In this document: one piece after another, positions 9,619 through 18,600 of the stretch
Position numbering within the stretch: position 1 is the first letter of the stretch
How the letters are laid out: every line of letters starts with the position of its first letter
Origin: Streptomyces aureocirculatus
GTDB lineage: Bacteria; Actinomycetota; Actinomycetes; Streptomycetales; Streptomycetaceae
Length of the DNA: 64,000 nucleotides
Assembly: GCF_000720475.1 (NCBI RefSeq)
Contig: NZ_JOAP01000050.1
Coordinates: 29,706 to 93,705 of the forward strand
Reading direction: 5' to 3'
Position numbers and translations under genes: made by a program
Notes under the pieces: generated by a model
What the model saw: only the letters and a program-made list of their open reading frames with translations
Told to the model about the DNA's origin: nothing
The model's database searches: none

Positions 9619-10701
9619 CTAGTAGACGCTGAGGTGCTCCTTGTTGAGCACGTCCTGCACCGGGTGATAGTAGGACGTGCGGTCCCGCTGCCCATCAGTA
9701 TTGCCGCAAGGTTCATCGCCGTAGTTGCCGCCCGAAGTGATGCCCAGCGCGGTCGTACCGCTGAACATGGGGCCTCCGCTGTCGCCGTGCTTACTGCAGA
9801 GACTGGCCTCGATCATGTTGTAGAGCGTGGCTCCGTCGGTGTAGTTGACCGTCGCACGCGGTCGCAGCACCTTCCCGTCGAGATCCTGACTTGTGGTGCC
9901 CGTACGCTTCACCTTCTCACCGTCAACAACCCAGCGGGAGCTTTTGATCTGGTGCTCCGACCCGTCTTTGTACTGGACCATCCCGTACGCCACGACATCC
10001 GGGTTGCGGTACTCAATGACCGCCCAGTCTCCTGGCTCGTAATCCCAGTCCGTCTGTCGACCGAGATAGACCATGCCGTTCAGCCGGGACCATTCATAAT
10101 TTCCCCCTACGATGCAGTGCCCGGCTGTCAGGAAGAACCGCTTCCCCGAATCATTGGTGACGTTGAATGCGGCACTGCAGGTCCAGTCGGGAGAGGTTAT
10201 TCCGACTCCACCACGCATTTCATAGGCGGAAGTTTTCAGATCACCCGAATGGCTTTCGATGCGTACCGCGTCTCCATGCGCTGCAGCGACGCCAGAAATT
10301 CGGTCCCGGTCGGCGGAGGAAACGCCATCATAGATCTTGACTGACACCTGGTTGCTACTCGGCTCGACGCCCCACGAAGTGTTGGGAATACCCGCCAAGC
10401 GGTCCAGGTCAGCGTGTACCGACTCCAGCGTGGCCGTGCTGCGAGGCACGACCTTCGCGAAACCGCCTGCGCTCCGAACTGATTCTGCGGCGGCCTCGTC
10501 GGTGACCGCGGTAACGAGACGCTCGTCCTCGTAGTAGACGCCAGCGGTGCGGTCGTCCCCGAGGGCCTTGGCCAAGGCGACGGCCTCGGCGGGGTCGGTC
10601 AGTGGTTCTGGGGTCGTTGCATCAGCGGGCGACACGGACGCTGCGAGCAGTCCGGCAGCCACAACTGCGATCAGCGTGCGAGGTAATCGAGATCTTCGCA
10701 T
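9619..10701 (-). CDS. Secreted trypsin-like (S1, streptogrisin/alpha-lytic type) serine protease
   Basis: 360 residues from the ATG at 10701, chosen because GAGGGAG precedes it and a signal peptide follows immediately (MRRSRLPRTLIAVVAAGLLA, then ASVSPADA). A region of about 140 residues resembles the propeptide of alpha-lytic-type proteases. The catalytic triad is visible: His in FLTAGHC, Asp in GDWAVIEY and Ser in KHGDSGGPMFSG. Conserved cysteines flank the His and Ser. It is expected to be exported and self-processed to an extracellular protease. The open frame extends upstream to 10830, but the extra 43 residues lack signal-peptide character. Confidence 0.9.
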   Translation of the reverse strand: MRRSRLPRTLIAVVAAGLLAASVSPADATTPEPLTDPAEAVALAKALGDDRTAGVYYEDERLVTAVTDEAAAESVRSAGGFAKVVPRSTATLESVHADLDRLAGIPNTSWGVEPSSNQVSVKIYDGVSSADRDRISGVAAAHGDAVRIESHSGDLKTSAYEMRGGVGITSPDWTCSAAFNVTNDSGKRFFLTAGHCIVGGNYEWSRLNGMVYLGRQTDWDYEPGDWAVIEYRNPDVVAYGMVQYKDGSEHQIKSSRWVVDGEKVKRTGTTSQDLDGKVLRPRATVNYTDGATLYNMIEASLCSKHGDSGGPMFSGTTALGITSGGNYGDEPCGNTDGQRDRTSYYHPVQDVLNKEHLSVY

Positions 10702-11292
10702 CTGTTTCTCCCTCAACTGGCGAAGGACGCGTCGATCGACTGCGCCCCGATCACCCTGTCGACTCGTAGTGGCAAGCAGATGAACAAAGGCGGTCAGGTT
10801 GATAACGAGAAAATCCCCAGGTATGAGCATCCTCCTCTGCGGAGTGCTTGACTAAGCCTGACGGCCCCCTGACCTGGAGAACCCCTCACCTAGCCTCCGT
10901 TCGCCACCCGACCTACCACGCGAGCCCCCAGCAGCGTCTAGTCGCCGCGTGGCCTGTTTCATGAGGTGGGGCTGGAAAGAGCTGGCCGTGAATGACCTTT
11001 GTCCCCAGGACTGCGCAGGATCACAACTTCCTCTGGCCGACTCGTCCAGCGCAGAACCTCGGCCCGTGACTATCCCCAGTTCGACAAAGCCGACTTCGTT
11101 ACATACCGGAAGGCCCGCCCAATCTGCCCCTGCGAAGCGACCAGCCGCCCTGGGCAACCTAACTTCGGGGGTGGGGTTACAGACCGGCGGCGTATCGCAG
11201 CCGTAAGACGTGAGAGGCGAACTCCCAAATCCGCTTCCCAAGCGTCGTTGCTTGCCGAGGAGTACTCGTTTCACGCACCTAGGGTCGATGGC
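10702..11292. other. Intergenic junction between chromosome-like genes and tail module
   Basis: 591 bases with no convincing gene. It carries the promoter region of the protease on one side and the left edge of the phage-type genes on the other. Terminase, portal and capsid genes would be expected before 11293 in an intact prophage but are absent. I could not identify an attachment-site repeat by eye. Confidence 0.5.
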
Positions 11293-11661
11293 ATGAGCAC
11301 GCACTTGGAGCCTCGCCGCGTTCACATCACCGCCCGCTATGAAGAGCCCGCAGTGATCGAGATCGACGGCCGGGATGTCGCCTCTGCAATCGAGGGCTAT
11401 CGCATCACTCAAACCGTCGACGAGGGCCCGGAAGTCACCCTGTACGTACAGCAGGGCTGGCGAGGCCTGGAGTTCGACGGCATGGCTGACGTGATCGTAG
11501 AGCCGACGGATGTGCGGCAGGTGGTGATCGGGTTCCTAGATGCGGTGGACTGGCGAAGGCTCGACGAGGGAGTGCTCAACCGGAGCGATCTGGATGGAAA
11601 GCCCGGTGAGCTGACCCGTGGTCTGATCGCGCAGTTGAGGGAGTGGGCGGCGGGTGCTTGA
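11293..11661 (+). CDS. Phage structural-module protein of unknown function
   Basis: 122 residues with alternating beta-like and acidic stretches, and no signal peptide or known motif. It is the first gene of a run of overlapping tail and connector genes and overlaps the next by 8 bases. Its place immediately before a DUF6093-type head-closure protein suggests a head-tail interface or packaging accessory role, which is inferred from position only. The ATG at 11293 is the first plausible start; upstream codons in the same frame look non-coding. Confidence 0.6.
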   Translation: MSTHLEPRRVHITARYEEPAVIEIDGRDVASAIEGYRITQTVDEGPEVTLYVQQGWRGLEFDGMADVIVEPTDVRQVVIGFLDAVDWRRLDEGVLNRSDLDGKPGELTRGLIAQLREWAAGA

Positions 11662-12076
11662 TCAGTCAGGAATTGCCCGCTTTGCCGAACGCCATCTGAT
11701 GCCGGACATGGTCCACGTCAACCGTGGCGCTGGTGAGGATGTGCTGAACCCAGCGACCGGCGCTCTCCTGCCGGGGGCTTCGGTGGCCGTATATGCGGGC
11801 AAGGCGGGCCTGTACGCCCATCAGGAGCGGATCCGCACTAAAGGCGCCGGGCTGAACGGCGCGTGGGTCGAGGAGGTACTTGCCGGATACCGGCTTCTGC
11901 TGCCCCTGGACGCGCCCGAGTTGCGGGAGGGCGACTCCGTCCTAGTAGTTGAGGCCCGTGACGAGCAGGCGGTGGGCCGGACCTACCGGGTCACTGCGCA
12001 AGGCGAAGTGTCATCGTTTCCCGTGTTGCGCACGGTGTGGCTGGAGGAGCACAACCGGAAGCCGGTGACCGTGTGA
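11654..12076 (+). CDS. DUF6093-like phage head-tail connector protein
   Basis: 140 residues from a GTG. The pattern HLMPDMVHVNRGAGEDVLNP, then a Gly/Tyr-rich stretch with AGKAGLYAH and a C-terminal beta-rich GDSVLVVEARDEQAVGRTYRV, fits the small DUF6093 proteins found between connector and tail-completion genes in actinobacteriophages. These are believed to close the head-tail junction. It overlaps both neighbours by a few bases. Confidence 0.6.
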   Translation: MLDQSGIARFAERHLMPDMVHVNRGAGEDVLNPATGALLPGASVAVYAGKAGLYAHQERIRTKGAGLNGAWVEEVLAGYRLLLPLDAPELREGDSVLVVEARDEQAVGRTYRVTAQGEVSSFPVLRTVWLEEHNRKPVTV

Positions 12077-12474
12077 GCGGTGGGAATTTCCAACACCCGT
12101 CGGCCCTCGCTGCCGCGCTCAGCCGCAACGGCAGGGCAGCGGTGAATGCAGCCGAGACGGCGATGCGGTACAGCGCGAAGGACCTGGGGGTGCAGGTGCA
12201 ACACAATGCATCTGGGCGGCCCGGGCCCCGTGTGATCACTGGTCAGTACCGGGCATCGTGGCGGTCCGATGTCCACCGGATGGGTCCGGTGATCGTGGCC
12301 GAGGTCGGCACCAATGCCCCCCAAGGGCGCCGGCTGGAGTTCGGCTTCGTCGGGGTGGACAGCTTGGGGCGCCATTACAACCAGCGCCCGTTCCCTCACC
12401 TAGGTCGGGCAGTTGGGACGTTCGGGCCCCTGCTGGTCCATGCACTCGGCCAAGCGGTGGCGGAGGAGCTGTGA
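12073..12474 (+). CDS. HK97 gp10-like tail-component / head-closure protein
   Basis: 133 residues starting at the GTG of a GTGA overlap with the upstream stop. Features of the gp10 family are present: an N-terminal helix (AALAAALSRNGRAAVNAAETAM), then RVITGQYRASW, and the C-terminal LEFGF...RPFPHLGRAV, which resembles the EFG...PRPFLRPA pattern of these proteins. The family joins completed tails to heads in siphophages. Confidence 0.65.
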   Translation: MSGGNFQHPSALAAALSRNGRAAVNAAETAMRYSAKDLGVQVQHNASGRPGPRVITGQYRASWRSDVHRMGPVIVAEVGTNAPQGRRLEFGFVGVDSLGRHYNQRPFPHLGRAVGTFGPLLVHALGQAVAEEL

Positions 12475-12710
12475 CCGACATCGCAGACAGTCTTGAAGAG
12501 GCGTTGTCGGGAGTACTCGCCGAGCACGAGCGGGGTCTCCTGGCCCGAGCAGTGGTCGTGGCGGAAGTTCTGGATGAGGACGGGGAACGCACTCTGTCGA
12601 TCCTCACGACCCCTGGGGTAATGGAGTGGGACGCACTCGGCCTGTGCCGATACGGCGTCCTGAGCATCGAAGGGCCTGCGGCCGCGTACTTTGCCGGAGG
12701 TGACCTGTGA
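12471..12710 (+). CDS. Small phage protein in tail operon
   Basis: 79 residues, GTG start overlapping the previous stop by 4 bases and itself overlapped by the next gene by 4 bases, so it belongs to the coupled connector/tail operon. The N-terminal half is helical (DIADSLEEALSGVLAEHERG). No family recognised. Confidence 0.6.
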   Translation: MTDIADSLEEALSGVLAEHERGLLARAVVVAEVLDEDGERTLSILTTPGVMEWDALGLCRYGVLSIEGPAAAYFAGGDL

Positions 12711-13138
12711 TCGACCGTTCCCTAGTGACGAAGTCTGTGCAGGCGTTGTTGGTTGCCACGACGGGTCAACCGACTGGCCGGGGTCATCTGCCGCTCCTCC
12801 GCGGCGAGCCAGCACCGTTGCCCTACACGGTGCTCTTCCCTCAGGGAGGAACCGTTGACGGGGCTCCCCTGGCTAACAAGTCGGAGGATGCCCGTCTCGT
12901 CTATCAGGTGACCGTTGTCGCTGCACGCACTGATCAGGCGGAGTGGTTGGCGGATCGAGTCCGGCAGGGGCTCTTGGGGCGAACACACACAGGAGAGTGG
13001 CAACACCCGATCAACATCCCCGGCATGGATGTGTGGGCGCGAGAGTTGCTGGTCGACGATGGTGTAGAAGCGGCCGATGCCGCTGACGGGGTCGTGACAG
13101 CGGTACAGAAGTATGAGTTGTCCGTGACTTCCAGATGA
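12707..13138 (+). CDS. Tail terminator / tail-completion protein
   Basis: 143 residues from a GTG that overlaps the previous stop. Position (after the gp10-like gene, before the major tail protein) and layout (LPYTVLFPQGGTVDGAP, then a stretch with ARLVYQVTVVAARTDQAEWL) fit the small tail-terminator proteins that cap siphovirus tails. The coupled run of genes breaks after this gene: the next 100 bases are non-coding and are followed by a foreign-looking nuclease gene. Confidence 0.6.
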   Translation: MIDRSLVTKSVQALLVATTGQPTGRGHLPLLRGEPAPLPYTVLFPQGGTVDGAPLANKSEDARLVYQVTVVAARTDQAEWLADRVRQGLLGRTHTGEWQHPINIPGMDVWARELLVDDGVEAADAADGVVTAVQKYELSVTSR

Positions 13139-13243
13139 ACGCGCCTCACCCATGGTCTCCCCTCACCGGCCTTCAGCCGGGAGCGTTGGCGCGTCCCGCT
13201 CTGACTCATACTGTGATCACACTTTTGCGTCCTTGGGGGGATC

Positions 13244-13924
13244 ATGTCTGTTCAGCGCGCTTTCGGCCCCGAGCCGTCCGGGGATTCAGTCGAAGGGCGG
13301 GACGCATTTAAGCGGGCCGCCTGGCAGCAGGGATCTTGCGGATCCGTCCTCCTTGTTGTCGCCGCCTTGCTGGTGATCAAGGCGTATCCCGAGTGGATCA
13401 CTGCTGACGGTGACTATTCGTTGTGGATGATCGGCTCCATCCTTGCCTGGCCCATCGCAATGGTCGGCTGGGGCTTCCTGAAAGACCTCATGATCGTTAG
13501 CGAGGCCCGGCGTCTTCATCCCGTGGAGCAGACCACCCCGACTGCCGCCTCGTCTATCGTGCTGCGCACGTGGCGCGACGCAGAGTTCTTGGCAGTCGCT
13601 CACATGCAGCAGATCGGCTATCCGGACGCCCAGGACACGGGACGCGGAAGTGATGGCGGAATCGACGCCGAAGCTGATGCCGCCATCGCTCAAGTCAAGA
13701 TGCTGAGCAGGCCCGTGGGCCGTCCTGACGTGCAGCGTCTCGTCGGCGCAGCGGAGCGGGGCAAACAGCAGGACCTCCTCTTTTACAGCTTGCAGGGGTA
13801 CACGCGCCAAGCATTGGAATTTGCCGATAGCCGGGGCGTGCTGCTCTTCCAGTTCGACCGGAGGTGCATGGTGTGGGCTGTCAACCAAGCGGCCCGTGAC
13901 GCACTGAAGCGACCACGGACCTGA
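13244..13924 (+). CDS. Membrane-anchored Mrr-like restriction endonuclease (cargo gene)
   Basis: 226 residues. Two hydrophobic segments near residues 33-47 and 60-80 suggest a membrane anchor. The C-terminal half has the restriction-endonuclease pattern of Mrr_cat-type proteins: E114 in the leading helix, D141 in GGIDAE and Q150-x-K152 in IAQVKM. Membrane-Mrr proteins are suspected defence nucleases acting on foreign DNA. The gene stands alone with non-coding DNA on both sides, between the tail terminator and the major tail gene, where a siphophage normally has nothing. It therefore looks like an inserted moron. The ATG follows GGGGG at 13236-13240. Confidence 0.75.
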   Translation: MSVQRAFGPEPSGDSVEGRDAFKRAAWQQGSCGSVLLVVAALLVIKAYPEWITADGDYSLWMIGSILAWPIAMVGWGFLKDLMIVSEARRLHPVEQTTPTAASSIVLRTWRDAEFLAVAHMQQIGYPDAQDTGRGSDGGIDAEADAAIAQVKMLSRPVGRPDVQRLVGAAERGKQQDLLFYSLQGYTRQALEFADSRGVLLFQFDRRCMVWAVNQAARDALKRPRT

Positions 13925-14168
13925 CCACTGCGCCGTGGTCACGACTCGTATCCCAGGAGCGGTGACGCCGAGAGCAGTAGGGTGATCTACGTGCAGTAGC
14001 TGCGGCTCACTGGCTTTAGCTGAGTTTGGTTCTGCGACCTCACCGCGGAGGCCCCGCGCGGACGCCCACCCGAAACCTGGGATGGGCCGGTTCCCCGACA
14101 TGTCGTCGAGGGGCGGGGCCACTCCACGTCGCACGTCTGGCTGCCGTCCCGGAATCGGACAGCAAGCC

Positions 14169-14669
14169 TTGCAGGTTAAGAAATTCTCCCGGCGCGGGGT
14201 AACCCGCGTGCTGTGGCTCAACAGTGTCAACGATGCGGGTCACGTCCCCACCCGCGCTGAGCTGACCGCTGGCACCGATCTCACGGATGCCATCGCCGCC
14301 ATTGACGGCTGGACGCTGTCGAACCAGGCCATTGACGTTCCCGATCTGGGCTCGACGTTCGAGTCGAAGATTCCGGGCACCGACCAGGCCGACGACAGCA
14401 GCCTCGGTTTCTACGAGGACAAGGTGTCGGACGACATCGAGCAGCTTCTCAAGAAGGACGAGACCGGCTGGGTAGTGTTCCTACGCAAGGGCGATGTCCC
14501 TGGCTCGCGGTCCATGGACGTCTTCCCTGTGCGTGTCGGCTCCCGCAGTCCGAACTACTCGACGGACAACGAGGCCGCCAAGTTCACCGTCAGCTTTTCG
14601 ATCACCGAGAAGCCGACGCAGGATGCCGCAGTCCCGGCTGCCACTGTCCCGCCGAAGGTGGAGAAGTGA
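14169..14669 (+). CDS. Major tail (tube) protein
   Basis: About 166 residues. VKKFSRRGVTRVLWL, followed by the AELTAGTDLTDAIAAIDGW stretch, DVPDLGSTFESKIPG, SSLGFYEDK and MDVFPVRV, matches the tail tube proteins of Streptomyces siphophages. By homology the protein should begin about one residue before VKKF. The only start codon there is the TTG at 14169, without a clear ribosome-binding site. ATGs at 14082 and 14100 are in frame but add residues unlike the family. The start may have been disturbed when the nuclease gene inserted upstream. It ends by overlapping the tail chaperone gene. Confidence 0.75.
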   Translation: MQVKKFSRRGVTRVLWLNSVNDAGHVPTRAELTAGTDLTDAIAAIDGWTLSNQAIDVPDLGSTFESKIPGTDQADDSSLGFYEDKVSDDIEQLLKKDETGWVVFLRKGDVPGSRSMDVFPVRVGSRSPNYSTDNEAAKFTVSFSITEKPTQDAAVPAATVPPKVEK

Positions 14670-15262
14670 CGCCGGTGACGAGCGACGTGCAGGCAACGCC
14701 TGCTGCACCGGCCGCCGCCGTGGCGAAGGATGCGCATTGGGCGGCGAAGCTGGCGAAGCTGCGAGCCCGGCAGCTCCCTGAGTACACGCTGGTGATCTGC
14801 GACGACCTGCACGCCAAGCAGCACCTGGACGAGTCACTGCGTGAGCGCGCCCGCTGCCGCAGGGCGGACGCGGAGAACGGGCGTGATTACAGCGAGGCGA
14901 CCCTCGCGGCAGAACAGGCCGTCGAAGAGGCGCAAGAGTTCTTCGACAACGTTTCCACGGAGCTGACGTTCAAGGCTCTGCCCCGGCCCATTCTGGACGG
15001 ACTGATCAAGAGGTTCCCCCCGACCGAGGCCCAGGCCGAGGACGGTGATGCATGGAACCCGGAGACGTTTCCCGCCGCGCTGATCGCCGCGGCACACATC
15101 GAACGGGATGATCACGGGGCGGCGGTGGAGGGCATGAGCGAGGCAGATGCCCAGGATCTGCTCGACTCGTGGCCAGTCGCAGAGTCGAACGCGCTGTTCG
15201 CGGCAGCGTGGCAGGCGCAGCAGATTGTGCGTACGTCCACCGTGGAGCTGGGAAAAGGCTGA
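14666..15262 (+). CDS. Tail assembly chaperone, short (zero-frame) form
   Basis: 198 residues from a GTG overlapping the major tail stop. It lies exactly between major tail protein and tape measure, where lambda gpG-type chaperones sit, and is acidic and helical. The gene ends ...CTG GGA AAA GGC TGA, which contains a canonical -1 slippery heptamer (15250-15256). A second open frame continues at once in the -1 frame. Such chaperone pairs recruit the tape measure and tail protein and are absent from the finished tail. Confidence 0.8.
   Translation: MTPVTSDVQATPAAPAAAVAKDAHWAAKLAKLRARQLPEYTLVICDDLHAKQHLDESLRERARCRRADAENGRDYSEATLAAEQAVEEAQEFFDNVSTELTFKALPRPILDGLIKRFPPTEAQAEDGDAWNPETFPAALIAAAHIERDDHGAAVEGMSEADAQDLLDSWPVAESNALFAAAWQAQQIVRTSTVELGKG
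15250..15256 (+). other. -1 ribosomal frameshift site G GGA AAA
   Basis: The heptamer reads G GGA AAA in the zero frame and lies two codons before the TGA at 15260-15262. It fits X XXY YYZ with perfect re-pairing in the -1 frame. After slippage the ribosome continues GGG AAA AGG CTG ATC ACG. Position and type match the conserved frameshift in double-stranded DNA phage tail chaperones. Confidence 0.85.
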
Positions 15263-15588
15263 TCACGGACGCACAGCTCCGCGCGGAGCTGGAGCTGTGC
15301 GACCGGTATGCCATCCCGCACTCGCAGTTCCTCGGAGCAGGCGACGGGCGCTGGAGTGAGCTGGACCGCGCGAAGGCGTTGGCGTTCACCGCCTTCCGGC
15401 GCAGCGTCTGTGACGGGTGCGGGACCCGCCCTGTGGAGTGGGACGAGGAGCACGGTGGGGACCGGTTCGCGTACGTCACCACGACGGTGCGCTGCCCGGG
15501 CTGTGAGCTGATCGCGCACGAGCAGGACCAGGTGCCCGATGGCGCCGACGGCTACGGGGTGCGCATCGGTTTGGTCCCGCGCGCGTAG
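15254..15588 (+). CDS. Tail assembly chaperone, -1 frameshift extension (gpGT-like)
   Basis: This segment is translated only after the -1 slip and adds about 110 residues to the 198-residue chaperone. It begins ...KRLITDAQLRAELELCDRYA, without its own ribosome-binding site. Two CxxC pairs, CDGC near the middle and CPGC about 35 residues later, suggest a zinc ribbon. The frame is open upstream by chance, but no good start exists near the slip site, which supports fusion over a separate gene. Confidence 0.75.
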
Positions 15589-15650
15589 CCGGGTGGGTGG
15601 GTGAGGGGCGGGGTTTCGAGAGGGCGCGTGGGGAGTAAGGGCGCCGGCGG

Positions 15651-18600
15651 GTGTCGTCCTACACGCTCAGCGTTCAGGCGCGAGCGGACTTCGCGAACCT
15701 CCTGTCGGAGATCCGGCAGGCCTCGCGTGCGATGCGCGGGCTGGGCCGGGACACCGATGCCCTCAACCGGAACCTTCGCCGGATCGGCTCGGGCGCCCGG
15801 GGTTCCGCTGCGGAGCTTCGGGGCCTGGGCCGTGACGCGGACCGGGCCCGGGCGGGGCTACGTCGTGTCGGCGCGGACGGGCATGCCTCGATGCGGCAAC
15901 TGCGTCACGGGCTGCTCAGCGCCCGGCAGGAAGCCCACCACCTGCGCGGCCTGCTCGTCGGCGGGGGAATCGTCGCCGGGCTCGCGGAGATCGCGAAGGA
16001 AGGCAACGAGTACCAGCGCGCGATCAACAAGTGGGGCGCGGTCACCAATGCCAACGGGCAGGAGATGGTGCAGGCCGCCGCCAAGGCCCGCGAGCTGGGG
16101 GCGGACCTGCAACTGCCCGGTACGTCGGCGGCGAAGGCTGCGGACGCGATGCTGGAGCTCGCCAAGGCGGGCCAGACATCTACGTCGAGCATCGCCAACG
16201 CCCGCGCGGCGATGCAGCTGGCCGCAGCTGACAACCTCAGCGCCGCCGATTCCGCCCGCTACCTGGGCGACGTCATGGACCAGTTCGGGCTCAGCTCGAA
16301 CCATGCCGGACGTGCCGCCGATGTGCTGGCCGCATCGGCGAACGCCGCTTCGGGCGGCTTGCAGGACATCTACTACGCGATGTCCTACACCGGCCCTGTC
16401 GCCGCTCAGCTGGGCATCTCGATCGAGGACACGTCCACAGCGGTGGCGATGCTGGCCCGTTCCGGCATCCTCGGCTCCAAAGCAGGAACGTCCCTGCGCG
16501 GGATGCTCACCAACCTGGCGCGCCCCACCGCGCGGGCCAGGCAGGGCCTGGCCGAGCTTGGGATCGAGGCGTTCGACGCCCAGGGCAACTTCAAGGGCCT
16601 GCGCACGGTGGTTGAGGGTCTGGAGAAGGCCCAGCACCGGATGTCGCAGAAGGAGTTCCTGGGCTCCCTAGCCGATGTGGTCGGCAAGCCTGCTCTGGCG
16701 GGTGCGTCGGCGCTGGCACACCAGGGTGTCGAGTCCTTCGACCAGATGCACACCGCGATCGCGCGGACGGGGGCAGCGGGTGAGATCGCCGCCTCGCAGA
16801 CCAAGGGGCTGTCAGGTGCGGTCACCCAGCTCAAGACGCAGGCGAAGAACGCCGGTCAGGTTCTGTACACCGCGGCCGCGCCGGGTCTGGAGAAGGTCAC
16901 CCGGCTGTTGACCGCAGGGATCTCCGCTGCGATGCCCGGTATCGCAGGGGCCCTGGATTACGTCCACGACCTCTACACGCTGGCCGGGCCGTCGGCGTCG
17001 AAGGCCGTCTCGGCCGGGCTGAGTGAGGTGAAGGGCGCCCTCGGTGGGCTGGGCGGGCCGGTGAAGGACCTGGCTTTCGACGCTGCCGCAGCGGGCGTGA
17101 ACGTGTTGGTGAACGCGGGGCGCGCGCTCCTCGATGTTCTCGACAACGCGGCCTCGGCTGCGGCGCCCGTGGCGGAGGCCATCAGTGATGTCGCCGAGGA
17201 GGCCGATGCTGGTGGGACGGCGCTCGACATCATCGTCACGGCCCTGAACCTGATCTCCTCCGGTGCCGGCGCCGCCTCAGCAGTGCTGGTGCCGATCGGG
17301 CATGTCGTCGCCGGGCTGGTGCGCGCCTTCGGTGCTCTGCCCGGTCCGATTCAGACGGCGATCGTCGCGATGCTGATGGCACGCCGGGTCGCCCCGGTGA
17401 TGGCGCGCCTGGGGCAGACCGTGTCCGGGCCGGTGGTCGGCGCGTACCGGTCGCTCGGGGACCAGATGCGGGTGCAGGAGCGGCTCGCCTCCGCGCAGGG
17501 GCAGTCCATCGGCCGCATTGGGCAGGCCCTGGCCGTCATGCAGACGCGGATCCCGGTCGTCGGGCAGATGACCAGTGCGTTCCGCAGCGCCTCCGGCCCG
17601 ATCACCGGGGTGGCGCGGGCGATCGGCGCTGGTGTCGGTGGCGCTGCCCGAGGGCTGATGGGCGCGCTGGGCGGCCCGTGGGGTGTGGCGCTCGCAGGTG
17701 CGGGTGTGGCGCTGTCGATGCTCGCCTCGCACCAGCAGCAGGCAGCTCAGGCAGCGGCGGAGCACCAGTCGCGGATCAGCAGTCTCACCCAGGCGTTGCA
17801 GGAGTCGAACGGTGCCATCACCGGCAACGTTCGCGCGGTAGCCGCGCAGTCCGTCATGGACACGAAGGTCTTCGACGGCAAGGAACGGCTGGTCGACGTC
17901 ATGTCGAAGGCCGGGGTGAAGGCTCGTGAGCTCACGGACGCCTACCTGGGCCAGGACGGCGGCCTCGACGCCCTGCAGAAGCGGCTGAACGACACGGCGG
18001 AGGCCAACGTCGAGTGGGTCGCGACGCAGGGTGGCGCAGCGAAGGCCTACAACGACCAAGGCCTCGCGGCGGGCCGGGCCGCGGATGCGCTGGGCTCGGT
18101 CAAGGGCGAGATGTCGCAGGCCGTGAAGGACGCCAAGGATCTCGCGGACGCCACAGGGTCTGGAGGGCGTTCAGCGGCCAGCGCGGTGGGACCGTTCGGG
18201 CAGTTCTCCGACGCGATGCGCCGCCTGTCGGACACGACCGCGGACGCGGACTCGCGGGCGCGCGCCCTGCACGATGCGCTCAACATTCTCGCTGGCGGAT
18301 CGGTGGACCTGTCTGCGGCTGAGAGTCGGCTGAACCGGTCCGTGTCGGATGCGTCGGACGCGCTGAAGGGCGGCGTCGACCAGGCGCAGGGCTACGGCAA
18401 GTCCCTGCTGAACATGGACGGCTCGCTGTCGACCGTCACCCGCAACGGCCAGAAGCTGTACGACCTTCTGCAAGGCCTCTCTACGAATTCCGCGGATGCT
18501 GCGCTGGCCGCGTACCAGTACGCGGAGGCGTCCGGGAAGTCTGTGCCGGAAGCGTTGAAGGCCGCGCAGGCGCAGATGGCGACGGCCCGTGAGTCGGCGC

